DNA of 64,000 nt. Origin: Agelas oroides (lineage: Eukaryota; Porifera; Demospongiae; Agelasida; Agelasidae). This document shows, in pieces, positions 13,801-28,800 of the stretch; the first letter of the stretch is position 1; every line of letters begins with the position of its first letter. The stretch spans positions 7,488,054 through 7,552,053 of the forward strand of contig OX422196.1 in NCBI GenBank assembly GCA_949130485.1. The letters are read 5' to 3'. The position numbers were made by a program, and so were the translations under genes. The notes beneath the pieces were generated by a model. It did not search any database and was not told where the DNA came from. It saw nothing but the letters and a program-made list of their open reading frames with translations.

Positions 13801-16800
13801 GCAGCAGATATGAGAGAGGGAGATTTATGAAATTTGAAGTGAATAGGTATTTAGTTGATTTTGTGCAGTCAAATTGGAGCCAAGGTATGAAGGGCATAGT
13901 GTCTAACTCAAAATTTGTCCATCGACAAAAGAGTAATTCTAGTGTTGAGTGATATGCATTTCTACTCATTCCCTTTCAGTTGCAGGCAGTGACTATGTGG
14001 CAGGACCACTGCAGGCCACATTCTCCACAAGCAGTGTGGAAGGTTCTACCTCATGTGTAGACATAGACATCCTGCAGGACCTAGCTCTTGAAAGTAACCA
14101 CAGTTTTGGCGTTGAGGTGATCTCGGCCACTCCTTCAGTTGTGGTGGTGGGCACACCTCGTGAAGAGACAGTCACCATCCTGGATGATGAAAGTATGTAG
14201 AATAAAAGGTGTCACTAAGCCAATCTGCCAGGTTGAATGAATGAATGTATGTATTCTATCACAGTTGAAACTGTCACTGTTGGATTTGAGCAGACTTCCT
14301 ACTCAGCAAGTGAGGATGGACCACTGAATGTGCGGGTGTGTGCAGTGATAAGCAACCTGCTGGGAGATCTTGAATGCAACCTTGTGGTGACTTTTAATGC
14401 TGTATCCAACAACAAATCAGGTAAGGTGGTACGTTTTGTTATCCAGCAGTGTGAAGTGGCAACCTGAAAGTAAAATTTTATGATCCACAGTTGATGGTGA
14501 AGACTTCACAGTTGCACCTCCGGATGTATTTGAGGCGACATTTTTAGCAATGTCCACATCGAATGGAAATACATCATGTGACAATATCACTATCATTGAT
14601 GATGGTGTTCTGGAAGGAGAGCACTCCTTTGAGATTCAGATTGCTAGCACTGACCCAATGTTAAGCACCATCAACCCAGCTTCCACTGTGGTGACTATTC
14701 AAGATAACGATGGTACCTAATGACTTATTTGTTGAATGTACAAATTTTCATACTTGTTGAATTACTAACAGGTGCGACTGTGACTATTGTGTCCTCTGAC
14801 TATGTGGTGGATGAGAGCCAGAGTTCTGTGGAAGTGTGTGCCAGTCTGACTGATATTCCTGCTGGTGGTTTGGAGTGTGAAGTTGTGGCAACCATGAACA
14901 CCACAACCAGCACTAAAGCAAGTATGTCACCTAATGTATGCTCTAATTGAGGATGACTATTAGAATGCATGTTTGAATTCAAGAAAGCTCTGTTCTGGTT
15001 GAGGTTGGAGCCATTGCTAAAGCAGCAGATATGAGAGAGGGAGATTTATGAAATTTGAAGTGAATAGGTATTTAGTTGATTTTGTGCAGTCAAATTGGAG
15101 CCAAGGTATGAAGGGCATAGTGTCTAACTCAAGATTTGTCCATCGACAAAAGAGTAATTCTAGTGTTGAGTGATATGCATTTCTACTCATTCCCTTTCAG
15201 TTGCAGGCAGTGACTATGTGGCAGGACCACTGCAGGCCACATTCTCCACAAGCAGTGTGGAAGGTTCTACCTCATGTGTAGACATAGACATCCTGCAGGA
15301 CCTAGCTCTTGAAAGTAACCACAGTTTTGGCGTTGAGGTGATCTCGGCCACTCCTTCAGTTGTGGTGGTGGGCACACCTCGTGAAGAGACAGTCACCATC
15401 CTGGATGATGAAAGTATGTAGAATAAAAGGTGTCACTAAGCCAATCTGCCAGGTTGAATGAATGAATGTATGTATTCTATCACAGTTGAAACTGTCACTG
15501 TTGGATTTGAGCAGACTTCCTACTCAGCAAGTGAGGATGGACCACTGAATGTGCGGGTGTGTGCAATGATAAGCAACCTGCTGGGAGATCTTGAATGCAA
15601 CCTTGTGGTGACTTTTAATGCTGTATCCAACAACAAATCAGGTAAGGTTGTACGTTTTGTTATCCAGCAGTGTGAAGTGGCAACCTGAAAGTAAAATTTT
15701 ATGATCCACAGTTGATGGTGAAGACTTCACAGTTGCACCTCCGGATGTATTTGAGGCAACATTTTTAGCAATGTCCACATCGAATGGAAATACATCATGT
15801 GACAATATCACTATCATTGATGATGGTGTTCTGGAAGGAGAGCACTCCTTTGAGATTCAGATTGCTAGCACTGACCCAATGTTAAGCACCATCAACCCAG
15901 CTTCCACTGTGGTGACTATTCAAGATAACGATGGTACCTAATGACTTATTTGTTGAATGTACAAATTTTCATACTTGTTGAATTACTAACAGGTGCGACT
16001 GTGACTATTGTGTCCTCTGACTATGTGGTGGATGAGAGCCAGAGTTCTGTGGAAGTGTGTGCCAGTCTGACTGATATTCCTGCTGGTGGTTTGGAGTGTG
16101 AAGTTGTGGCAACCATGAACACCACAGCCAGCACTAAAGCAAGTATGTCACCTAATGTATGCTCTAATTGAGGATGACTATTAGAATGCATGTTTGAATT
16201 CAAGAAAGCTCTGTTCTGGTTGAGGTTGGAGCCAGTGCTAAAGCAGCAGATATGAGAGAGGGAGATTTATGAAATTTGAAGTGAATAGGTATTTAGTTGA
16301 TTTTGTGCAGTCAAATTGGAGCCAAGGTATGAAGGGCATAGTGTCTAACTCAAAATTTGTCCATCGACAAAAGAGTAATTCTAGTGTTGAGTGATATGCA
16401 TTTCTACTCATTCCCTTTCAGTTGCAGGCAGTGACTATGTGGCAGGACCACTGCAGGCCACATTCTCCACAAGCAGTGTGGAAGGTTCTACCTCATGTGT
16501 AGACATAGACATCCTGCAGGACCTAGCTCTTGAAAGTAACCACAGTTTTGGCGTTGAGGTGATCTTGGCCACTCCTTCAGTTGTGGTGGTGGGCACACCT
16601 CGTGAAGAGACAGTCACCATCCTGGATGATGAAAGTATGTAGAATAAAAGGTGTCACTAAGCCAATCTGCCAGGTTGAATGAATGAATGTATGTATTCTA
16701 TCACAGTTGAAACTGTCACTGTTGGATTTGAGCAGACTTCCTACTCAGCAAGTGAGGATGGACCACTGAATGTGCGGGTGTGTGCAGTGATAAGCAACCT

Positions 16801-19800
16801 GCTGGGAGATCTTGAATGCAACCTTGTGGTGACTTTTAATGCTGTATCCAACAACAAATCAGGTAAGGTGGTACGTTTTGTTATCCAGCAGTGTGAAGTG
16901 GCAACCTGAAAGTAAAATTTTATGATCCACAGTTGATGGTGAAGACTTCACAGTTGCACCTCCGGATGTATTTGAGGCGACATTTTTAGCAATGTCCACA
17001 TCGAATGGAAATACATCATGTGACAATATCACTATCATTGATGATGGTGTTCTGGAAGGAGAGCACTCCTTTGAGATTCAGATTGCTAGCACTGACCCAA
17101 TGTTAAGCACCATCAACCCAGCTTCCACTGTGGTGACTATTCAAGATAACGATGGTACCTAATGACTTATTTGTTGAATGTACAAATTTTCATACTTGTT
17201 GAATCACTAACAGGTGCGACTGTGACTATTGTGTCCTCTGACTATGTGGTGGATGAGAGCCAGAGTTCTGTGGAAGTGTGTGCCAGTCTGACTGATATTC
17301 CTGCTGGTGGTTTGGAGTGTGAAGTTGTGGCAACCATGAACACCACAGCCAGCACTAAAGCAAGTATGTCACCTAATGTATGCTCTAATTGAGGATGACT
17401 ATTAGAATGCATGTTTGAATTCAAGAAAGCTCTGTTCTGGTTGAGGTTGGAGCCATTGCTAAAGCAGCAGATATGAGAGAGGGAGATTTATGAAATTTGA
17501 AGTGAATAGGTATTTAGTTTATTTTGTGCAGTCAAATTGGAGCCAAGGTATGAAGGGCATAGTGTCTAACTCAAAATTTGTCCATCGACAAAAGAGTAAT
17601 TCTAGTGTTGAGTGATATGCATTTCTACTCATTCCCTTTCAGTTGCAGGCAGTGACTATGTGGCAGGACCACTGCAGGCCACATTCTCCACAAGCAGTGT
17701 GGAAGGTTCTACCTCATGTGTAGACATAGACATCCTGCAGGACCTAGCTCTTGAAAGTAACCACAGTTTTGGCGTTGAGGTGATCTCGGCCACTCCTTCA
17801 GTTGTGGTGGTGGGCACACCTCGTGAAGAGACAGTCACCATCCTGGATGATGAAAGTATGTAGAATAAAAGGTGTCACTAAGCCAATCTGCCAGGTTGAA
17901 TGAATGAATGTATGTATTCTATCACAGTTGAAACTGTCACTGTTGGATTTGAGCAGACTTCCTACTCAGCAAGTGAGGATGGACCACTGAATGTGCGGGT
18001 GTGTGCAATGATAAGCAACCTGCTGGGAGATCTTGAATGCAACCTTGTGGTGACTTTTAATGCTGTATCCAACAACAAATCAGGTAAGGTTGTACGTTTT
18101 GTTATCCAGCAGTGTGAAGTGGCAACCTGAAAGTAAAATTTTATGATCCACAGTTGATGGTGAAGACTTCACAGTTGCACCTCCGGATGTATTTGAGGCA
18201 ACATTTTTAGCAATGTCCACATCGAATGGAAATACATCATGTGACAATATCACTATCATTGATGATGGTGTTCTGGAAGGAGAGCACTCCTTTGAGATTC
18301 AGATTGCTAGCACTGACCCAATGTTAAGCACCATCAACCCAGCTTCCACTGTGGTGACTATTCAAGATAACGATGGTACCTAATGACTTATTTGTTGAAT
18401 GTACAAATTTTCATACTTGTTGAATTACTAACAGGTGCGACTGTGACTATTGTGTCCTCTGACTATGTGGTGGATGAGAGCCAGAGTTCTGTGGAAGTGT
18501 GTGCCAGTCTGACTGATATTCCTGCTGGTGGTTTGGAGTGTGAAGTTGTGGCAACCATGAACACCACAGCCAGCACTAAAGCAAGTATGTCACCTAATGT
18601 ATGCTCTAATTGAGGATGACTATTAGAATGCATGTTTGAATTCAAGAAAGCTCTGTTCTGGTTGAGGTTGGAGCCAGTGCTAAAGCAGCAGATATGAGAG
18701 AGGGAGATTTATGAAATTTGAAGTGAATAGGTATTTAGTTGATTTTGTGCAGTCAAATTGGAGCCAAGGTATGAAGGGCATAGTGTCTAACTCAAAATTT
18801 GTCCATCGACAAAAGAGTAATTCTAGTGTTGAGTGATATGCATTTCTACTCATTCCCTTTCAGTTGCAGGCAGTGACTATGTGGCAGGACCACTGCAGGC
18901 CACATTCTCCACAAGCAGTGTGGAAGGTTCTACCTCATGTGTAGACATAGACATCCTGCAGGACCTAGCTCTTGAAAGTAACCACAGTTTTGGCGTTGAG
19001 GTGATCTTGGCCACTCCTTCAGTTGTGGTGGTGGGCACACCTCGTGAAGAGACAGTCACCATCCTGGATGATGAAAGTATGTAGAATAAAAGGTGTCACT
19101 AAGCCAATCTGCCAGGTTGAATGAATGAATGTATGTATTCTATCACAGTTGAAACTGTCACTGTTGGATTTGAGCAGACTTCCTACTCAGCAAGTGAGGA
19201 TGGACCACTGAATGTGCGGGTGTGTGCAGTGATAAGCAACCTGCTGGGAGATCTTGAATGCAACCTTGTGGTGACTTTTAATGCTGTATCCAACAACAAA
19301 TCAGGTAAGGTGGTACGTTTTGTTATCCAGCAGTGTGAAGTGGCAACCTGAAAGTAAAATTTTATGATCCACAGTTGATGGTGAAGACTTCACAGTTGCA
19401 CCTCCGGATGTATTTGAGGCGACATTTTTAGCAATGTCCACATCGAATGGAAATACATCATGTGACAATATCACTATCATTGATGATGGTGTTCTGGAAG
19501 GAGAGCACTCCTTTGAGATTCAGATTGCTAGCACTGACCCAATGTTAAGCACCATCAACCCAGCTTCCACTGTGGTGACTATTCAAGACAACGATGGTAC
19601 CTAATGACTTATTTGTTGAATGTACAAATTTTCATACTTGTTGAATTACTAACAGGTGCGACTGTGACTATTGTGTCCTCTGACTATGTGGTGGATGAGA
19701 GCCAGAGTTCTGTGGAAGTGTGTGCCAGTCTGACTGATATTCCTGCTGGTGGTTTGGAGTGTGAAGTTGTGGCAACCATGAACACCACAGCCAGCACTAA

Positions 19801-22800
19801 AGCAAGTATGTCACCTAATGTATGCTCTAATTGAGGATGACTATTAGAATGCATGTTTGAATTCAAGAAAGCTCTGTTCTGGTTGAGGTTGGAGCCATTG
19901 CTAAAGCAGCAGATATGAGAGAGGGAGATTTATGAAATTTGAAGTGAATAGGTATTTAGTTGATTTTGTGCAGTCAAATTGGAGCCAAGGTATGAAGGGG
20001 ATAGTGTCTAACTCAAAATTTGTCCATCGACAAAAGAGTAATTCTAGTGTTGAGTGATATGCATTTCTACTCATTCCCTTTCAGTTGCAGGCAGTGACTA
20101 TGTGGCAGGACCACTGCAGGCCACATTCTCCACAAGCAGTGTGGAAGGTTCTACCTCATGTGTAGACATAGACATCCTGCAGGACCTAGCTCTTGAAAGT
20201 AACCACAGTTTTGGCGTTGAGGTGATCTCGGCCACTCCTTCAGTTGTGGTGGTGGGCACACCTCGTGAAGAGACAGTCACCATCCTGGATGATGAAAGTA
20301 TGTAGAATAAAAGGTGTCACTAAGCCAATCTGCCAGGTTGAATGAATGAATGTATGTATCCTATCACAGTTGAAACTGTCACTGTTGGATTTGAGCAGAC
20401 TTCCTACTCAGCAAGTGAGGATGGACCACTGAATGTGCGGGTGTGTGCAGTGATAAGCAACCTGCTGGGAGATCTTGAATGCAACCTTGTGGTGACTTTT
20501 AATGCTGTATCCAACAACAAATCAGGTAAGGTTGTACGTTTTGTTATCCAGCAGTGTGAAGTGGCAACCTGAAAGTAAAATTTTGTGATTCACAGTTGAT
20601 GGTGAAGATTTCACAGTTGCACCTCCGGATGTATTTGAGGCGACATTTTTAGCAATGTCCACATCGAATGGAAATTCATCATGTGACAATATCACTATCA
20701 TTGATGATGGTGTTCTGGAAGGAGAGCACTCCTTTGAGATTCAGATTGCTAGCACTGACCCAATGTTAAGCACCATCAACCCAACTTCCACTGTGGTGAC
20801 TATTCAAGATAACGATGGTACCTAATGACTTATTTGTTGAATGTACAAATTTTCATACTTGTTGAATTACTAACAGGTGCGACTGTGACTATTGTGTCCT
20901 CTGACTATGTGGTGAATGAGAGCCAGAGTTCTGTGGAAGTGTGTGCCAGTCTGACTGATATTCCTGCTGGTGGTTTGGAGTGTGAAGTTGTGGCAACCAT
21001 GAACACCACAGCCAGCACTAAAGCAAGTATGTCACCTAATGTATGCTCTAATTGAGGAAGACTATTAGATTGCATGTTTGAATTCAAGAAAGCTCTGTTC
21101 TGGTTGAGGTTGGAGCCATTGCTAAAGCAGCAGATATGAGAGAGGGAGATTTATGAAATTTGAAGTGAATAGGTATTTAGTTGATTTTGTGCAGTCAAAT
21201 TGGAGCCAAGGTATGAAGGGCATAGTGTCTAACTCAAAATTTGTCCATCGACAAAAGAGTAATTCTAGTGTTGAGTGATATGCATTTCTACTCATTCCCT
21301 TTCAGTTGCAGGCAGTGACTATGTGGCAGGACCACTGCAGGCCACATTCTCCACAAACAGTGTGGAAGGTTCTACCTCATGTGTAGACATAGACATCCTG
21401 CAGGACCTAGCTCTTGAAAGTAACCACAGTTTTGGCGTTGAGGTGATCTCGGCCACTCCTTCAGTTGTGGTGGTGGGCACACCTCGTGAAGAGACAGTCA
21501 CCATCCTGGATAATGAAAGTATGTAGAATAAAAGGTGTCACTAAGCCAATCTGCCAGGTTGAATGAATGAATGTATGTATTCTATCACAGTTGAAACTGT
21601 CACTGTTGGATTTGAGCAGACTTCCTACTCAACAAGTGAGGATGGACCACTGAATGTGCGGGTGTGTGCAGTGATAAGCAACCTGCTGGGAGATCTTGAA
21701 TGCAACCTTGTGGTGACTTTTAATGCTGTATCCAACAACAAATCAGGTAAGGTGGTACGTTTTGTTATCCAGCAGTGTGAAGTGGCAACCTGAAAGTAAA
21801 ATTTTATGATCCACAGTTGATGGTGAAGACTTCACAGTTGCACCTCCGGATGTATTTGAGGCGACATTTTTAGCAATGTCCACATCGAATGGAAATACAT
21901 CATGTGACAATATCACTATCATTGATGATGGTGTTCTGGAAGGAGAGCACTCCTTTGAGATTCAGATTGCTAGCACTGACCCAATGTTAAGCACCATCAA
22001 CCCAGCTTCCACTGTGGTGACTATTCAAGATAACGATGGTACCTAATGACTTATTTGTTGAATGTACAAATTTTCATACTTGTTGAATTACTAACAGGTG
22101 CGACTGTGACTATTGTGTCCTCTGACTATGTGGTGGATGAGAGCCAGAGTTCTGTGGAAGTGTGTGCCAGTCTGACTGATATTCCTTCTGGTGGTTTGGA
22201 GTGTGAAGTTGTGGTAACCATGAACACCACAGCCAGTACTAAAGCAAGTATGTCACCTAATGTATGCTCTAATTGAGGATGACTATTAGAATGCATGTTT
22301 GAATTCAAGAAAGCTCTGTTCTGGTTGAGGTTGGAGCCAGTGCTAAAGCAGCAGATATGAGAGAGGGAGATTTATGAAATTTGAAGTGAATAGGTATTTA
22401 GTTGATTTTGTGCAGTCAAATTGGAGCCAAGGTATGAAGGGCATAGTGTCTAACTCAAAATTTGTCCATCGACAAAAGAGTAATTCTAGTGTTGAGTGAT
22501 ATGCATTTCTACTCATTCCCTTTCAGTTGCAGGCAGTGACTATGTGGCAGGACCACTGCAGGCCACATTCTCCACAAGCAGTGTGGAAGGTTCTACCTCA
22601 TGTGTAGACATAGACATCCTGCAGGACCTAGCTCTTGAAAGTAACCACAGTTTTGGCGTTGAAGTGATCTCGGTCACTCCTTCAGTTGTGGTGGTGGGCA
22701 CACCTCGTGAAGAGACAGTCACCATCCTGGATGATGAAAGTATGTAAAATAAAAGGTGTCACTAAGCGAATCTGCCAGGTTGAATGAATGAATGTATGTA

Positions 22801-25800
22801 TTCTATCACAGTTGAAACTGTCACTGTTGGATTTGAGCAGACTTCCTACTCAGCAAGTGAGGATGGACCACTGAATGTGCGGGTGTGTGCAGTGATAAGC
22901 AACCTGCTGGGAGATCTTGAATGCAACCTTGTGGTGACTTTTAATGCTGTATCCAACAACAAATCAGGTAAGGTGGTACGTTTTGTTATCCAGCAGTGTG
23001 AAGTGGCAACCTTAAAGTAAAATTTTATGATCCACAGTTGATGGTGAAGACTTCACAGTTGCACCTCCGGATGTATTTGAGGCGACATTTTTAGCAATGT
23101 CCACATCGAATGGAAATACATCATGTGACAATATCACTATCATTGATGATGGTGTTCTGGAAGGAGAGCACTCCTTTGAGATTCAGATTGCTAGCACTGA
23201 CCCAATGTTAAGCACCATCAACCCAGCTTCCACTGTGGTGACTATTCAAGATAACGATGGTACCTAATGACTTATTTGTTGAATGTACAAATTTTCATAC
23301 TTGTTGAATCACTAACAGGTGCGACTGTGACTATTGTGTCCTCTGACTATGTGGTGGATGAGAGCCAGAGTTCTGTGGAAGTGTGTGCCAGTCTGACTGA
23401 TATTCCTGCTGGTGGTTTGGAGTGTGAAGTTGTGGCAACCATGAACACCACAGCCAGCACTAAAGCAAGTATGTCACCTAATGTATGCTCTAATTGAGGA
23501 TGACTATTAGAATGCATGTTTGAATTCAAGAAAGCTCTGTTCTGGTTGAGGTTGGAGCCATTGCTAAAGCAGCAGATATGAGAGAGGGAGATTTATGAAA
23601 TTTGAAGTGAATAGGTATTTAGTTGATTTTGTGCAGTCAAATTGGAGCCAAGGTATGAAGGGCATAGTGTCTAACTCAAAATTTGTCCATCGACAAAAGA
23701 GTAATTCTAGTGTTGAGTGATATGCATTTCTACTCATTCCCTTTCAGTTGCAGGCAGTGACTATGTGGCAGGACCACTGCAGGCCACATTCTCCACAAGC
23801 AGTGTGGAAGGTTCTACCTCATGTGTAGACATAGACATCCTGCAGGACCTAGCTCTTGAAAGTAACCACAGTTTTGGCGTTGAGGTGATCTCGGCCACTC
23901 CTTCAGTTGTGGTGGTGGGCACACCTCGTGAAGAGACAGTCACCATCCTGGATGATGAAAGTATGTAGAATAAAAGGTGTCACTAAGCCAATCTGCCAGG
24001 TTGAATGAATGAATGTATGTATTCTATCACAGTTGAAACTGTCACTGTTGGATTTGAGCAGACTTCCTACTCAGCAAGTGAGGATGGACCACTGAATGTG
24101 CGGGTGTGTGCAGTGATAAGCAACCTGCTGGGAGATCTTGAATGCAACCTTGTGGTGACTTTTAATGCTGTATCCAACAACAAATCAGGTAAGGTGGTAC
24201 GTTTTGTTATCCAGCAGTGTGAAGTGGCAACCTGAAAGTAAAATTTTATGATCCACAGTTGATGGTGAAGACTTCACAGTTGCACCTCCGGATGTATTTG
24301 AGGCGACATTTTTAGCAATGTCCACATCGAATGGAAATACATCATGTGACAATATCACTATCATTGATGATGGTGTTCTGGAAGGAGAGCACTCCTTTGA
24401 GATTCAGATTGCTAGCACTGACCCAATGTTAAGCACCATCAACCCAGCTTCCACTGTGGTGACTATTCAAGATAACGATGGTACCTAATGACTTATTTGT
24501 TGAATGTACAAATTTTCATACTTGTTGAATTACTAACAGGTGCGACTGTGACTATTGTGTCCTCTGACTATGTGGTGGATGAGAGCCAGAGTTCTGTGGA
24601 AGTGTGTGCCAGTCTGACTGATATTCCTGCTGGTGGTTTGGAGTGTGAAGTTGTGGCAACCATGAACACCACAGCCAGCACTAAAGCAAGTATGTCACCT
24701 AATGTATGCTCTATTTGAGGATGACTATTAGAATGCATGTTTGAATTCAAGAAAGCTCTGTTCTGGTTGAGGTTGGAGCCATTGCTAAAGCAGCAGATAT
24801 GAGAGAGGGAGATTTATGAAATTTGAAGTGAATAGGTATTTAGTTGATTTTGTGCAGTCAAATTGGAGCCAAGGTATGAAGGGCATAGTGTCTAACTCAA
24901 AATTTGTCCATCGTCAAAAGAGTAATTCTAGTGTTGAGTGATATGCATTTCTACTCATTCCCTTTCAGTTGCAGGCAGTGACTATGTGGCAGGACCACTG
25001 CAGGCCACATTCTCCACAAGCAGTGTGGAAGGTTCTACCTCATGTGTAGACATAGACATCCTGCAGGACCTAGCTCTTGAAAGTAACCACAGTTTTGGCG
25101 TTGAAGTGATCTCGGTCACTCCTTCAGTTGTGGTGGTGGGCACACCTCGTGAAGAGACAGTCACCATCCTGGATGATGAAAGTATGTAAAATAAAAGGTG
25201 TCACTAAGCGAATCTGCCAGGTTGAATGAATGAATGTATGTATTCTATCACAGTTGAAACTGTCACTGTTGGATTTGAGCAGACTTCCTACTCAGCAAGT
25301 GAGGATGGACCACTGAATGTGCGGGTGTGTGCAGTGATAAGCAACCTGCTGGGAGATCTTGAATGCAACCTTGTGGTGACTTTTAATGCTGTATCCAACA
25401 ACAAATCAGGTAAGGTGGTACGTTTTGTTATCCAGCAGTGTGAAGTGGCAACCTTAAAGTAAAATTTTATGATCCACAGTTGATGGTGAAGACTTCACAG
25501 TTGCACCTCCGGATGTATTTGAGGCGACATTTTTAGCAATGTCCACATCGAATGGAAATACATCATGTGACAATATCACTATCATTGATGATGGTGTTCT
25601 GGAAGGAGAGCACTCCTTTGAGATTCAGATTGCTAGCACTGACCCAATGTTAAGCACCATCAACCCAGCTTCCACTGTGGTGACTATTCAAGATAACGAT
25701 GGTACCTAATGACTTATTTGTTGAATGTACAAATTTTCATACTTGTTGAATCACTAACAGGTGCGACTGTGACTATTGTGTCCTCTGACTATGTGGTGGA

Positions 25801-28800
25801 TGAGAGCCAGAGTTCTGTGGAAGTGTGTGCCAGTCTGACTGATATTCCTGCTGGTGGTTTGGAGTGTGAAGTTGTGGCAACCATGAACACCACAGCCAGC
25901 ACTAAAGCAAGTATGTCACCTAATGTATGCTCTAATTGAGGATGACTATTAGAATGCATGTTTGAATTCAAGAAAGCTCTGTTCTGGTTGAGGTTGGAGC
26001 CATTGCTAAAGCAGCAGATATGAGAGAGGGAGATTTATGAAATTTGAAGTGAATAGGTATTTAGTTGATTTTGTGCAGTCAAATTGGAGCCAAGGTATGA
26101 AGGGCATAGTGTCTAACTCAAAATTTGTCCATCGACAAAAGAGTAATTCTAGTGTTGAGTGATATGCATTTCTACTCATTCCCTTTCAGTTGCAGGCAGT
26201 GACTATGTGGCAGGACCACTGCAGGCCACATTCTCCACAAGCAGTGTGGAAGGTTCTACCTCATGTGTAGACATAGACATCCTGCAGGACCTAGCTCTTG
26301 AAAGTAACCACAGTTTTGGCGTTGAGGTGATCTCGGCCACTCCTTCAGTTGTGGTGGTGGGCACACCTCGTGAAGAGACAGTCACCATCCTGGATGATGA
26401 AAGTATGTAGAATAAAAGGTGTCACTAAGCCAATCTGCCAGGTTGAATGAATGAATGTATGTATTCTATCACAGTTGAAACTGTCACTGTTGGATTTGAG
26501 CAGACTTCCTACTCAGCAAGTGAGGATGGACCACTGAATGTGCGGGTGTGTGCAGTGATAAGCAACCTGCTGGGAGATCTTGAATGCAACCTTGTGGTGA
26601 CTTTTAATGCTGTATCCAACAACAAATCAGGTAAGGTGGTACGTTTTGTTATCCAGCAGTGTGAAGTGGCAACCTGAAAGTAAAATTTTATGATCCACAG
26701 TTGATGGTGAAGACTTCACAGTTGCACCTCCGGATGTATTTGAGGCGACATTTTTAGCAATGTCCACATCGAATGGAAATACATCATGTGACAATATCAC
26801 TATCATTGATGATGGTGTTCTGGAAGGAGAGCACTCCTTTGAGATTCAGATTGCTAGCACTGACCCAATGTTAAGCACCATCAACCCAACTTCCACTGTG
26901 GTGACTATTCAAGATAACGATGGTACCTTATGACTTATTTGTTGAATGTACAAATTTTCATACTTGTTGAATTACTAACAGGTGCGACTGTGACTATTGT
27001 GTCCTCTGACTATGTGGTGGATGAGAGCCAGAGTTCTGTGGAAGTGTGTGCCAGTCTGACTGATATTCCTGCTGGTGGTTTGGAGTGTGAAGTTGTGGCA
27101 ACCATGAACACCACAGCCAGCACTAAAGCAAGTATGTCACCTAATGTATGCTCTATTTGAGGATGACTATTAGAATGCATGTTTGAATTCAAGAAAGCTC
27201 TGTTCTGGTTGAGGTTGGAGCCATTGCTAAAGCAGCAGATATGAGAGAGGGAGATTTATGAAATTTGAAGTGAATAGGTATTTAGTTGATTTTGTGCAGT
27301 CAAATTGGAGCCAAGGTATGAAGGGCATAGTGTCTAACTCAAAATTTGTCCATCGTCAAAAGAGTAATTCTAGTGTTGAGTGATATGCATTTCTACTCAT
27401 TCCCTTTCAGTTGCAGGCAGTGACTATGTGGCAGGACCACTGCAGGCCACATTCTCCACAAGCAGTGTGGAAGGTTCTACCTCATGTGTAGACATAGACA
27501 TCCTGCAGGACCTAGCTCTTGAAAGTAACCACAGTTTTGGCGTTGAAGAGATCTCGGTCACTCCTTCAGTTGTGGTGGTGGGCACACCTCGTGAAGAGAC
27601 AGTCACCATCCTGGATGATGAAAGTATGTAAAATAAAAGGTGTCACTAAGCGAATCTGCCAGGTTGAATGAATGAATGTATGTATTCTATCACAGTTGAA
27701 ACTGTCACTGTTGGATTTGAGCAGACTTCCTACTCAGCAAGTGAGGATGGACCACTGAATGTGCGGGTGTGTGCAGTGATAAGCAACCTGCTGGGAGATC
27801 TTGAATGCAACCTTGTGGTGACTTTTAATGCTGTATCCAACAACAAATCAGGTAAGGTGGTACGTTTTGTTATCCAGCAGTGTGAAGTGGCAACCTGAAA
27901 GTAAAATTTTATGATCCACAGTTGATGGTGAAGACTTCACAGTTGCACCTCCGGATGTATTTGAGGCGACATTTTTAGCAATGTCCACATCGAATGGAAA
28001 TACATCATGTGACAATATCACTATCATTGATGATGGTGTTCTGGAAGGAGAGCACTCCTTTGAGATTCAGATTGCTAGCACTGACCCAATGTTAAGCACC
28101 ATCAACCCAGCTTCCACTGTGGTGACTATTCAAGATAACGATGGTACCTAATGACTTATTTGTTGAATGTACAAATTTTCATACTTGTTGAATTACTAAC
28201 AGGTGCGACTGTGACTATTGTGTCCTCTGACTATGTGGTGGATGAGAGCCAGAGTTCTGTGGAAGTGTGTGCCAGTCTGACTGATATTCCTGCTGGTGGT
28301 TTGGAGTGTGAAGTTGTGGCAACCATGAACACCACAGCCAGCACTAAAGCAAGTATGTCACCTAATGTATGCTCTATTTGAGGATGACTATTAGAATGCA
28401 TGTTTGAATTCAAGAAAGCTCTGTTCTGGTTGAGGTTGGAGCCATTGCTAAAGCAGCAGATATGAGAGAGGGAGATTTATGAAATTTGAAGTGAATAGGT
28501 ATTTAGTTGATTTTGTGCAGTCAAATTGGAGCCAAGGTATGAAGGGCATAGTGTCTAACTCAAAATTTGTCCATCGTCAAAAGAGTAATTCTAGTGTTGA
28601 GTGATATGCATTTCTACTCATTCCCTTTCAGTTGCAGGCAGTGACTATGTGGCAGGACCACTGCAGGCCACATTCTCCACAAGCAGTGTGGAAGGTTCTA
28701 CCTCATGTGTAGACATAGACATCCTGCAGGACCTAGCTCTTGAAAGTAACCACAGTTTTGGCGTTGAAGTGATCTCGGTCACTCCTTCAGTTGTGGTGGT